The notes beneath the pieces were generated by a model, which was not told where the DNA came from, searched no databases, and was given only the letters and a program-made list of their open reading frames with translations. 64,000 nucleotides of DNA from Methylococcus capsulatus (lineage in GTDB: Bacteria > Pseudomonadota > Gammaproteobacteria > Methylococcales > Methylococcaceae), in NCBI RefSeq assembly GCF_036864975.1, contig NZ_CP104311.1, positions 846,001 through 910,000 of the forward strand, in the 5' to 3' direction. The position numbers and the translations under genes are program-made. Numbering within the stretch: position 1 is the stretch's first letter; each line of letters begins with the position of its first letter. This document shows positions 52,453 to 61,091 of the stretch, piece by piece.

Positions 52453-54229
52453 ACAGTACAACGAAGCGTTCCAGCATCCGCAACTGGCGCTTGCTGACCC
52501 TGATCTCAAGAAGGGGGCTATTGCGACGACCGGTCTCGGTTTGCCGCTTGCCCTGTGCGGGGGCTTCGCACTCACTTACACAGTCACGACCGGAGGTGCG
52601 AAATATGCGGTTCGCTGCTTCCACAAGCAATCGAATGCTCTTGAGAAGCGCTACAGCGCAATCTCTAACCGCCTCAAGTCCCTGCGTTCCCCGTACTTTC
52701 TGGACTTTGAGTTCCAGCCGCAGGGGGTTCGCGTCAATGGTAAGACTTTCCCCGTCGTCAAGATGGCATGGGCATCGGGTGATACCTTGGGCGAGTTTTT
52801 GGAGGCGCGCTATCGAAGCAAGAGCGACCTCCAGCAGCTAATTTCATCACTTCGCGCCCTAGCCACGTACCTCGAGGGCCAGAACATCGCACATGGCGAT
52901 ATTCAGCCTGGAAACGTAATGGTGTCAAACGGAGGTCGATCCATTCAGCTCATCGACTACGACGGAATGTTCGTCGATGACCTGCGGAGTCTTGGGAGCG
53001 CCGAACTCGGGCACCGAAATTTTCAGCACCCAAGACGAACTGGTAGTTCATGGGGCCCGCGGCTCGACCGCTTCTCCTTCATTGCACTTAATCTCGCGCT
53101 CCGAGTACTGGATGCCCATCCGGACTTGTGGACCAAGACCCAATCCGATGGCGATGCCATCCTGTTCAAGGCGAATGATTTTGCTGACCCAAGTCGGTCG
53201 GCCATTTTCAGCGATCTGTTTGGACGTCCCCAATTTGCCGAGGACGCAAAGAACTTTGCAGCCATCTGCCAAGCATCTTTCGACAAAATTCCAACGCTTG
53301 AGGACTTTCTCGGACGGAAAAACATCCCTCAAGTAGTCATTTCGGTATCACCGACCGCTCCGGTCGCCCCGGCGCAGTACATGTCGGCCTTCCCTGTGCT
53401 GAATGCCACGAACTATGCACTCTGTCTCCGACATGTGGGTGATCGCGTAGAACTGATAGGCCGAATCGTCGAAGTCAAACAGGATAAGACTCGTCATGGC
53501 AAGCCGTATGTCTTCATCAATTTCGGACCGTGGCAAGGCGAAATCGTCAAGATCAGCATCTGGTCCGAGGGCTTGAGAGCGCTTACACAACGCCCGGACC
53601 AAGGCTGGATTGGGAAATGGGTTAGTGTGGTTGGGCTAATGGAGCCTCCATATCGAAGCAGAAAGTACAAATACTCCCACCTGGCGATCAGCATTACGCA
53701 AGCAAATCAGCTTCATCTAATCACCGAATCGGAGGCCAGGTTCCGACTGTCTGGTACATCTACGCGATCAGTTGGCTCCACATCTCGCAGTAGCAACAAG
53801 GAGATCTTGGACGAAATACGCGGGACCACCAGAACCCCGTCTAGAGCCACAGTGCCCGGCCGAGCGCCAACAACTGCCAATCAGGCGGTGCTACAGGCGA
53901 TGAAGGGTAGCCAACCAGCGCCAGCACCACGGACCCATGGGCGTTCGCCTGCATATACTCATTCGAGTGCATCCGGAAAATCAGGGACAGCAAAGGACAA
54001 TTGCTTTATCGCAACGGCTGTTTATGGCCAGGACGCACCCGAAACCAATGCGCTACGCGCTTGGCGTGACAGAGCGCTGACGCCCTCGTTGTTGGGGCGC
54101 GTTTTTGTTAAGTGCTACTACGAATTGTCGCCACGGGTTGTCCCGCTCCTCCAGCGAAGCGCACGGCTTACCGCCGTTGTTCGAGCAACGCTGGATTGGC
54201 TAGTCCACAGGATTGAGCAGCGCAAATAG
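52433..54229 (+). CDS. Protein kinase with OB-fold and CFIATA tail (triad)
   Basis: This 598-aa protein has three parts. Residues ~30-300 are a protein-kinase domain: ATP-binding lysine in YAVRCFHK (K65), catalytic loop AHGDIQPGNVMV (D156, N161) and a DYDG (175-178) in place of DFG. Residues ~320-435 look like an OB-fold (VGDRVELIGRIVEVKQD, then WVSVVGLMEPP), which suggests nucleic-acid binding. A disordered Ser/Thr/Pro linker follows. The last 75 residues begin CFIATAVYG and contain LLGRVFVKCYYELSP, the CFIATA domain thought to associate with membranes. It resembles the YegI kinase of the TerY-P triad, which has another C-terminal domain. Motifs are seen; partner roles are inferred. Confidence 0.85.
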   Translation: MTYPTLEQYNEAFQHPQLALADPDLKKGAIATTGLGLPLALCGGFALTYTVTTGGAKYAVRCFHKQSNALEKRYSAISNRLKSLRSPYFLDFEFQPQGVRVNGKTFPVVKMAWASGDTLGEFLEARYRSKSDLQQLISSLRALATYLEGQNIAHGDIQPGNVMVSNGGRSIQLIDYDGMFVDDLRSLGSAELGHRNFQHPRRTGSSWGPRLDRFSFIALNLALRVLDAHPDLWTKTQSDGDAILFKANDFADPSRSAIFSDLFGRPQFAEDAKNFAAICQASFDKIPTLEDFLGRKNIPQVVISVSPTAPVAPAQYMSAFPVLNATNYALCLRHVGDRVELIGRIVEVKQDKTRHGKPYVFINFGPWQGEIVKISIWSEGLRALTQRPDQGWIGKWVSVVGLMEPPYRSRKYKYSHLAISITQANQLHLITESEARFRLSGTSTRSVGSTSRSSNKEILDEIRGTTRTPSRATVPGRAPTTANQAVLQAMKGSQPAPAPRTHGRSPAYTHSSASGKSGTAKDNCFIATAVYGQDAPETNALRAWRDRALTPSLLGRVFVKCYYELSPRVVPLLQRSARLTAVVRATLDWLVHRIEQRK

Positions 54230-54311
54230 TCAGTTATCAGCGTAGGAACGCTGCCGGAAAAGATCTCCGCCCTGCAGTCGGTGAAACGCAGTCCAGTCGC
54301 CTCACAGCAAT

Positions 54312-55819
54312 CTAAGTTGTCTCAGCCAAGTTGGCAGCAAGCTGATCGAAGGGTTCGGCCTGCCAGTTCCAGTTGTCCCTGGCAACTTCCTGAAGCGCAT
54401 AGCTCATGACTCGATCAATCTCCCGCCCCGGCACGACCTGCTTCCAGTCCTTGAGGATGGCACGCTTGAACGCGCGGCCGAACGAATCGCCAATGCCCGA
54501 CTGGCTAAGGGCATAGACGAAAGCCGCGACCACCTCCGCTTCATCGCGACCCTTCGCGACCAGTTGACGCAGGTTGGCAACGATCACTTCCGGCAACCCG
54601 CACTTCGCCAGTTCGTCGATGCGGTTCGGCAGTTTCGGTTGGCGAACCAAGCCGACAAGCTCCAATTCCAGAGCGGCCACGAAACCAGCCGGGGTATCGA
54701 TAGCAAATTGCGCCGTGGGTTGCTCATTGGGGATACCCGTGGCGTCGTCACCTTTCAGCGCGAAGACGCCATTGAGCGCCTCCTCCATCTCCGTACCGCC
54801 CATGTCCGCATCCATCCCGTCGATCAGGTTCCAGGCCTCGGTGATGTAATGCGCCGAGGCCGGCACCATGGTCCGGAAGAAGTGCTTGTAGTCCGACCCG
54901 AACAGGGTGATGTTGAAGCTGTCGCCGGAACGCAACTGATCGAGGATGGCCAAAGCCGCCTTGCGGGCCTGGGCGATGCTGGTGCCCGCCATAGAACCGG
55001 AGCAATCGATGACCAGTTTCAGTGCCAGGGGCTGGCGCTCCAATTCCGGAATTTGCGGAATCCGCAGAGAGGCCAGGGCGACGTGACCATCGCCATCCGG
55101 AATGACGATGCAGGAGGACTGGACCTTGTTCGATGCAAGCGTCAGGATGAAATCGCGATCAAGGAAAGCTCGCTTGTCGAGACGGACGCGCAGTCCGCTA
55201 TCGGTGCGCTCCATGGCGATATGATGGCTCGGGCTTGCAATGGCTGCCGTGGCGAGGTCGCCCTCGACATCCACGATCAGTTCGAGGGGATACTCGACAT
55301 CGAGGGCCGACTCGGGAACCTGGTGGGCTTGCAGCCCGGCTGCCCCGGCATCACCGTAGCGTGGCGCATGGTGGTCGGCATCAGGAAGCGCAGTCGGTCA
55401 CCCTGCCAGTGGAGCAGCAAACCGTAGCGGTAGCGGATCACCGCCGATTCCCCGGCCATCAGGTTGCCCAGGCTGGCGGTGTAGAGGCCGGGACCGGCTT
55501 CCTCGAGCATCACGGCGCTGTCGCCGTCGGTGACGGCATTCTCGTAGCGCCGTTCGGCCTCTTTCTTCTCGACCACTTGGCCCCTTAGTTTCTTGCCGGC
55601 GATCTCGACCTCAAGGCCAAGCAGCACCGCACCGAAGGGCAGTGGGAAAGTGTAGACCGCCTCGATGTTGGTGTCCCAGGGATTCCGGTACGACTGTTCG
55701 ACCTCGACTTCGGCCAGCAGGCTCTGGAGCCGGGCATAGGCATTGACCCCCTTCAGGGCAACTTTGCGTCCCTGCCTGTCCTTGAGGATGGCCAGTTGTT
55801 CTTCATTCTTCGGCATCAT
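54312..55819 (-). pseudogene. VIT-VWA protein gene, frameshifted
   Basis: Two minus-strand frames together form one VIT plus VWA protein. The upstream part (55819-55277) has the VIT domain: LAEVEVEQSYRNPWDTNIEA, VYTFPLPFGAVLLGLEVEI, EKKEAERRYENAV. The downstream part (55274-54312) has the VWA metal site VIDCSGSM, FNITLFGSDY and MGGTEMEEAL. The break is near 55367: restoring one missing base gives a continuous reading RYGDAGAAGLQAHQVPESAL between the parts. The second half of the VWA domain also looks shortened near 54740, where FALKGDDA runs into unrelated sequence. It follows and overlaps the MerR gene. Confidence 0.7.
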
Positions 55820-56234
55820 CTTGTCCTTCCTGTCTGGTCTGTTCGTAAAGGGCATTCACGCCCCGGAAGAAAGCCCTCACCTGCTCCGGGCTCAGTCCCG
55901 CCCGCGAAGGCTCCAGCGTCACTTCAAGCCCGTCGGCTACCACCAGGTGGCTCCAGACCTCGACCGTGCCCGGCCCACGAGGACGTGGTGGCGGCAGACC
56001 GGCTTCCCCAGATCCGGCCAGAATCTCGCGGATCCGTTCTAGGGATAGTCCGGCGTGCTGCCACTTCCTGATCGTCAGCAGCTGCTCCAAGTGACGGTTC
56101 GTGTAATAGGCCGCGCGCTTTTCGCCGACGGGGCGGTCGAGCAATCCTTGCTGCACGTAGTAACGCACCGTCCGCCGGGGTAGTTCGGCCAGCGCGGCCA
56201 GTTCGTCGATGGAGTAACGGGAGTCGTTGTTCAT
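55803..56234 (-). CDS. MerR-family regulator
   Basis: This 143-aa regulator has an N-terminal MerR helix-turn-helix: YSIDELAALAELPRRTVRYY and QQGLLDRPVGEKRAAYYTNR, then LRIKQHAGLSLERIREIL-like sequence (seen as WQHAGLSLERIREIL). The C-terminal half (VVADGLEVTLEPSRAGLSPE) may contact the VIT-VWA partner; such MerR-VWA pairs are known. It overlaps the VIT-VWA gene start by 17 bp, so the two were co-translated. Confidence 0.82.
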   Translation of the reverse strand: MNNDSRYSIDELAALAELPRRTVRYYVQQGLLDRPVGEKRAAYYTNRHLEQLLTIRKWQHAGLSLERIREILAGSGEAGLPPPRPRGPGTVEVWSHLVVADGLEVTLEPSRAGLSPEQVRAFFRGVNALYEQTRQEGQDDAEE

Positions 56235-56545
56235 GACAGTATTAAATACACCGTTACTGTCTATGTCGACTGTCGCTTAATGCATTGCGGATTTGCGCTT
56301 AGATTGGTGCCTCGTATTGGCGCTTCATATTTCAGGTCCGCGTAGGAGAGCAATTTCCAACCACAACCGACCGCCCAGAAACCCTCACCAATACAGGAAG
56401 TGACCTCGCGCACGCTCGCGAGGCATACAGATAAAAACGGAGAACAGAGAGGCCCGGGAGGGCAAAATACGTGGAAATGGGAGGGGTGTCACTCGCGAGG
56501 CAAATCCGCGAAGTCCCGCCAGGACTGGCGCTACGGGCAGATGTG

Positions 56546-56574
56546 AAAAAGCCCGAAACGAGTTCGGGCTTTTG
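56546..56574. terminator. Bidirectional rho-independent terminator
   Basis: AAAAAGCCCGAA pairs with TTCGGGCTTTT around the loop ACGAG, with T-runs on both strands. It can end transcription in either direction. Confidence 0.75.
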
Positions 56575-56767
56575 AAATTGGTGGTGGGGTGGTACCCCGC
56601 ATCAAACGACTATTGAAAGTACGGAATCGAAGCGCTGCGGGTTGCTGCGAACCAGTGCGAACCGGAGCGAAAAGCCTGCCGGTACGCCCGTCGGCAGTGG
56701 ACGATCAAGCAGGTTTTTCGGACTGATTGGTAGTCGGAATACGGCCTCAACCTCGTCTGCTTTCCGT

Positions 56768-56810
56768 GGCCAGTTCAATTCCCGAAACGGGAACTGAACC
56801 CGCGTCCGTT
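56768..56810. repeat. Diverged palindromic repeat, copy 1
   Basis: GCCAGTTCAATTCCCG is followed after a few bases by CGGGAACTGAACC, making a 12-bp imperfect inverted repeat, and then CGCGTCCG. About 34 of 41 bases match a second copy at 59912-59952 in the same orientation. On the minus strand it reads like a tRNA/tmRNA T-arm (GGACGCGGGTTCAGTTCCCG). Confidence 0.55.
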
Positions 56811-56948
56811 GCCACAGCCAATAACACACCCATTTACACCCATTCCTGAGGCAAGGCGATCCGTCATGCGGCGAATGGTGACCACATTCACCGCACAATG
56901 CGCGGCGATTGACTTGCGCGTGCGGAGATTGCGGTCCATAATCTCCGC

Positions 56949-58073
56949 ATGAATAGCGGCGAATACAAATACATCTGGCAGGCCAGTGACTGGCCGAACT
57001 GGCGCTTCGACCTGGCGGCGTTGGCTGGCCCCATGGCCGAAGTCAGTCGTGCCCAGGGATTATTGATGGGGCGCCTGGCCGACGTCGGCATGGCCTTGCG
57101 TGACCAGGCGAGCCTCGCTGCGCTCACCGAGGACGTGGTCAAGACCAGCGAGATCGAAGGTGAGCAGCTCAACGTCGAGTCCGTGCGCTCGTCCATCGCC
57201 CGCAGGCTGGGTGTGGACATCGGCGCACTCGCTCCGGTCGATCGCCACGTCGAAGGCGTGGTCGAGATGGTGCTCGATGCCACCGCCAACTGCCAGGCAC
57301 TGGTGTCGCGTGAGCGTCTGTTCGGCTGGCATGCCGCACTGTTTCCTACCGGCTATTCTGGGCTCTCCAAGATCAACGTCGGCGGCTGGCGCGACGATGC
57401 CACCGGCCCGATGCAGGTGGTGTCCGGCCCCATTGGCCGGCAGCGTGTGCATTTCGAAGCGCCGCCGGCTGATCGCCTCGAAGACGAAACCAGCCGCTTC
57501 CTCGACTGGTTGAATAGCACATCGAACGAACCGCCGCTGCTCAAGGCCGGGCTTGGCCACCTGTGGTTCGTCACCTTGCACCCGTTCGACGACGGCAATG
57601 GCCGTATCGCCCGAGCCATTGGCGATCTGCTGCTGGCGCGTGCCGATGGCAGCCCGCAACGCTTCTACAGTTTGTCGGCGCAGATCCAGCGCGAACGCAA
57701 GGCTTACTACGACATCCTGAAGCGGACCCAGAAGCGGTCGATGGATGTCACCGAGTGGCTCGCGTGGTTCCTCGACACGCTTCATCGTGCCGTCGACCAG
57801 GCCCAGCACACGCTGGACGCCGTTCTGACGAAAGCGCGATTCTGGCAGCGCTGGGCGACCACGCCCTTGAACGAGCGACAGGTGAAGTTGCTGAACAAGC
57901 TGCTCGACGGGTTCGAGGGCAAGCTCACCAGCAGCAAGTGGGCGTCTATCGCCAAGTGCTCGCCGGACACGGCACTGCGCGACATCAACGATCTGCTGAC
58001 GCGGGGCGTGCTGCGCAAATCGGATGCGGGCGGGCGTAGCACTAGCTACGAGCTGAACGATCTGCCGGAGTAG
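56949..58073 (+). CDS. Fic-domain protein (AMP-transferase)
   Basis: This 374-aa Fic protein probably transfers AMP or a related group to proteins. The Fic motif HPFDDGNGRIAR is complete at residues 211-222. An N-terminal DUF4172-type region (YIWQASDWPNWRFD) leads into an inhibitory helix with TSEIEG (T66-G71), matching the (S/T)xxxE(G/N) rule for self-inhibited class II Fic proteins. A C-terminal winged-helix (LTSSKWASIAKCSPDTALRD) suggests DNA binding. It lies between the two copies of the repeat, with an HTH gene after it. Confidence 0.9.
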   Translation: MNSGEYKYIWQASDWPNWRFDLAALAGPMAEVSRAQGLLMGRLADVGMALRDQASLAALTEDVVKTSEIEGEQLNVESVRSSIARRLGVDIGALAPVDRHVEGVVEMVLDATANCQALVSRERLFGWHAALFPTGYSGLSKINVGGWRDDATGPMQVVSGPIGRQRVHFEAPPADRLEDETSRFLDWLNSTSNEPPLLKAGLGHLWFVTLHPFDDGNGRIARAIGDLLLARADGSPQRFYSLSAQIQRERKAYYDILKRTQKRSMDVTEWLAWFLDTLHRAVDQAQHTLDAVLTKARFWQRWATTPLNERQVKLLNKLLDGFEGKLTSSKWASIAKCSPDTALRDINDLLTRGVLRKSDAGGRSTSYELNDLPE

Positions 58074-58223
58074 CGGCGCATCTTGAAATTGCCTTGGCTC
58101 GCGGGCGGAACAGCGCCTTCATGGACTCCTGCCAACTCGTTCGGACGGAGACCAAGATGGAAGTCGCTCACCTCAATCAAAAACAACTCGCTGCCCGCTG
58201 GAGTATCAGTGAGGCCACCCTAG

Positions 58224-59381
58224 GGAAGGTCTGAACAATCCGCTCTGATGCCCTGATTTCCTGCTCGGACCATGGAATCAGCCTCGTTACAGGTGTTTGG
58301 GCACCACTTCCGGCGCATTGGGACGGGTTTCCCCGTCGAGCGGGCACAATTATCCCACGGGGCACAACAACTGCCGCCGCGCCATCCACAGGTTGGACAG
58401 CGCAAACAGCGTCAACACCTGCGAGGTGTTCTTCGCCAGCCCGCGGTAGCGCACCTTGGTGTAGCCGAACTGGCGCTTCAGCACCCGAAACGGATGCTCG
58501 ACCTTGGCCCGCAGGCTGGCCTTGAAGTGCTCCCAGCGCTCGGCATGGCCACGCGCGCGCTTGGTCTTGATCGCCTTGATCGTCGAAGGCCTGGCCGCGA
58601 TCCAGAAGCCGGCACTCACCCCGTCCAGCTCCTCGCGCTTGTCCGCGCCGGTGTAGCCGCTGTCGCCGCAGATCGTGTCTTCCTTGCCGTGCAGCAGCTT
58701 GTGCACCTGGGTCACGTCGGCCACATTCGCGGCCGTGCATTCGACGTGGTGCACCAGGCCGGAGTCGTCATCCACGCCGATGTGCGCCTTCATCCCGAAG
58801 TACCACTGATTGCCCTTCTTCGTCTGGTGCATCTCCGGATCCCGCGTCCCGCTGCTGTTCTTGGTCGAACTGGGCGCGGCGATGATGGTGGCATCGACGA
58901 TCGTGCCACCGCGCAGGCTCATGCCCTTGTCTGCCAGCTTCGCGTTGACCTTGGTCAGCATCTTCGCCGCCAGTCCGTGCTGCTCCAACAATCGGCGGAA
59001 GTTGAGGATCGTGGTCTCGTCCGGCACCGTATCCAACCCGCCCAGCCGTGCGAAACGGCGCATCACCGGGGTGTCGTACAGCGCCTCTTCCATCGCCGGA
59101 TCGCTCAGCGCGTACCACTGCTGCAGGAAGTGGATCCGCAGCATCGTCGCCAGCGGATAGGGCTGCCGGCCCGGCCGGCCAGGCTTCGGGTAGTGCGGCT
59201 CGATCAGCCCCAGCAGCGCTTTCCACGGCACCACCTGCTCCATCTCGGCCAAGAACAGCTCGCGCCGCGTACGCTTGCGCTGGCCCAGATCCTCCGCATC
59301 ACCGAACGTCAGCTGCATGATCGACATCCCAATCGGGTCGCGCCATTGTCGCGCAGGTTGGATGTGTTGTTCAGACCTTCC
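58224..59381 (-). mobile_element. IS5-family insertion sequence
   Basis: This 1158-bp element is bounded by the 15-bp perfect inverted repeats GGAAGGTCTGAACAA, and by a 4-bp target duplication CTAG (58220-58223 and 59382-59385). Terminal GGAAGGT and a 4-bp C-T-A-R type target are features of the IS5 group. It contains one transposase gene read leftward. The sharp ends and intact gene suggest a recent, perhaps active copy. Confidence 0.92.
58350..59327 (-). CDS. IS5-family transposase
   Basis: This 325-aa DDE transposase has the N-terminal DUF772-like part LGLIEPHYPKPGRPGRQPYP and MLRIHFLQQWYALSDPAMEE, the first catalytic Asp in TIVDATIIAAP, the second in CGDSGYTGADKRE, and the Glu region VEHPFRVLKRQFGYTKVRYR. 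The family order D-D-E with YxxxR-like spacing is present. The frame is uninterrupted. ATG 59318 is an alternative start. Confidence 0.93.
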   Translation of the reverse strand: MSIMQLTFGDAEDLGQRKRTRRELFLAEMEQVVPWKALLGLIEPHYPKPGRPGRQPYPLATMLRIHFLQQWYALSDPAMEEALYDTPVMRRFARLGGLDTVPDETTILNFRRLLEQHGLAAKMLTKVNAKLADKGMSLRGGTIVDATIIAAPSSTKNSSGTRDPEMHQTKKGNQWYFGMKAHIGVDDDSGLVHHVECTAANVADVTQVHKLLHGKEDTICGDSGYTGADKREELDGVSAGFWIAARPSTIKAIKTKRARGHAERWEHFKASLRAKVEHPFRVLKRQFGYTKVRYRGLAKNTSQVLTLFALSNLWMARRQLLCPVG

Positions 59382-59552
59382 CTAGAGCGCTGGCGCAGCG
59401 CGGGGATCGGCCCCAAATTTCTGAAGCTCTGCGGGCGGGTGCTCTACCGGCAGGCCGACATCGAGGCCTACGAGGAGTCATGCTTGGCGACCTCGACCAA
59501 GACGGTCACGACGCAGGTCAGTGCTGGCTGGGATGTTCCTTTTCGTCGGTAG

Positions 59553-59993
59553 ATATCGACAAGTACCGACGATTTGCAACGTGACAGCACCGGCAGCCGT
59601 TTGGACGAGCCAGATTTCCAGCGCGATGAAAGTCCGCAGTCCGCAATCACGGTCCGATCAAGTAGTTTGTTGAAAATCAATGGCCTAGCATCAGGCCGTG
59701 CGGGCTGGTGAGGGTTCCTGCGGGTTCGTGCGGAAAGATTCGAACTCCTGCGGGGTCTCGGTGGGGCGGCAGCCTGCGCCAAACCTATATAACTCAGCGC
59801 CTTAGAACCGCCGCAAACTCCTGCGGAAAGGAGCGGAATCCCAGCCCTTGTTGCCAACAATCCTAACAGTTCCTGCCAGCGTCGGCATCAACCACGTCCA
59901 TCGGATCGGCTGCCAGTTCGATTCCCGAGTCCGGAATTGAACCAGCGTCCGCTTCGGGTACCTGACACCCACAATCTACTCGACGCACCCGGG
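59553..59993. other. Gap with second repeat copy; no sure gene
   Basis: This 441-bp stretch lies between the split HTH gene and the end of the convergent methyltransferase gene. It holds the second copy of the palindromic repeat and several TGCGGGTT/TGCGGAAA-like short runs. I see no gene. Confidence 0.45.
59912..59952. repeat. Diverged palindromic repeat, copy 2
   Basis: GCCAGTTCGATTCCCG is followed by CGGAATTGAACC and GCGTCCG, in the same order and orientation as the copy at 56768-56810, about 83 percent alike by eye. The two copies enclose the Fic gene and the split HTH gene. Confidence 0.55.
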
Positions 59994-61088
59994 CTATTGC
60001 CTGGTCGCCCAAACGTCGTACTCGACCATCGGCTTGGACTTGGTGCGCAGGAAGGCATCCGCCTGGCGCTTGCCCTCTGTGGCAGACCCAGCCTCCCTGA
60101 TGGTGGTGATACGCCAGCCGCTGTTACTGAGGGAGCTCTTGATGAGGTCGAGCGGGTCGGCGCGCCTGTCTGTGATGCCGCCGAACCGGATGACCATCTT
60201 GGCATCTTCCGCGCACACGTTCTCCGCGTTGCGCCATACCTGACGCAGATCGGCTGCAAAGTCCTCAGGGCTCGAATGAACGACCTGATCGCGGTTGGTG
60301 TAGTCGACAGCGTCGGGGCCACCCACGAACCAGTTGCGGAGCCACTGGTCGGGGATGTAGGTCCGCATGCCGTAGTACGGGGGTGAGGTGATCACCCAGT
60401 CGAACCGAGTGTCCGGGGTTTCGGGCTGGAGCGCATCGGCCTCTCGGCTGTCCGCCAATCGCACGGCTCCCGTGATGTCGGAAAACGTTCCGTAGTAGCG
60501 TTTCGCCCGCCGTTCGATCACGGCCAAGACATCAATAGGATCAGGCACAAGCCCTCGCCCCTGCCAGAAGCGTGTCGCATAGGCAGGCTTGGGGGCGTAG
60601 GTGCGGGGGCATTGGTTGGAGAAGTAGCTCGGGAAGGTCTTCTGCTTCGGGCCATGCAGCGCACCCAGGACGATGCCGCGGAGCGCGATGCGGGCATCCG
60701 TAGTGCAGTCCTCCAGGAATGCCTCCCGGAATCGACACAGCGCGTCCAGCACGGTCGGGTGAAACGCCCATTGCCAGAACTCGCTGGTCGGGATGTGGCG
60801 CGCTTCACGTTCGGTCAGAATCCTGCGTGCCTCGGCAAGGATGTCATCAACGGTGGTCGTTGCGAGCTTGGAGGCCGTGATGGCTGCAGCAACCGGACTG
60901 GAGTCCACCCCAAGGGAACGGAGGCCGACAAGTCGTGCAGCGAAATTGGTGGTGCCCCGGCCGCAGAAAGGATCAAGCACTACATCACCTGCCTGTGCTC
61001 TCCGCTTCAGGATGTTGAGCGGAAAGTCGAGCGGGAACATTGTGAAGTAGGGGCAAATTCCGTTCAGAGCCGTTTGTGCGGTGGACAC
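59994..61088 (-). CDS. DNA methyltransferase (amino-methyltransferase)
   Basis: This 364-aa protein has the SAM-binding motif DPFCGRGTT (residues 39-47) and the catalytic TSPPYYG (234-240) of N6-adenine or N4-cytosine DNA methylases, in the order SAM site before catalytic site. Between them are ~190 residues that may form the target-recognition part. It starts at GTG 61088, with AGGAG eight bases upstream inside the end of the HerA gene. It follows HerA and NurA in one leftward operon, so it may mark self DNA. The modified base cannot be read from motifs alone. Confidence 0.85.
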   Translation of the reverse strand: MSTAQTALNGICPYFTMFPLDFPLNILKRRAQAGDVVLDPFCGRGTTNFAARLVGLRSLGVDSSPVAAAITASKLATTTVDDILAEARRILTEREARHIPTSEFWQWAFHPTVLDALCRFREAFLEDCTTDARIALRGIVLGALHGPKQKTFPSYFSNQCPRTYAPKPAYATRFWQGRGLVPDPIDVLAVIERRAKRYYGTFSDITGAVRLADSREADALQPETPDTRFDWVITSPPYYGMRTYIPDQWLRNWFVGGPDAVDYTNRDQVVHSSPEDFAADLRQVWRNAENVCAEDAKMVIRFGGITDRRADPLDLIKSSLSNSGWRITTIREAGSATEGKRQADAFLRTKSKPMVEYDVWATRQ

Positions 61089-61091
61089 TGC

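Larger units (their letters stand above)
56235..56948. other. Gap with terminator and repeat copy; no sure gene
   Basis: About 710 bp separate the MerR and Fic genes. They hold a bidirectional terminator (56546-56574) and one copy of a diverged palindromic repeat (56768-56810). A minus-strand frame at 56602-56898 (98 codons, with CGECGHHSPHDGSP) has no binding site and lies over the repeat, so I do not call it a gene. Confidence 0.45.
58157..59552 (+). pseudogene. HTH_17 gene interrupted by IS5-family element
   Basis: The 5' part (58157-58223) encodes MEVAHLNQKQLAARWSISEA and TL; the 3' part (59385-59552) continues ERWRSAGIGPKFLKLCGRV and DIEAYEES to a TAG. Removing the IS and one CTAG copy restores an open 77-codon gene for an excisionase-type DNA-binding protein. 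GGAG stands before the ATG. The protein is related to the HTH gene at 43324-43587. The insertion in frame with the restored gene makes the disruption clear and probably recent. Confidence 0.85.

Noticed and set aside
56602-56898. Cysteine-rich 98-codon minus-strand frame
   Set aside because: It overlaps the palindromic repeat and lacks a ribosome site; the CxxC pattern may be accidental.
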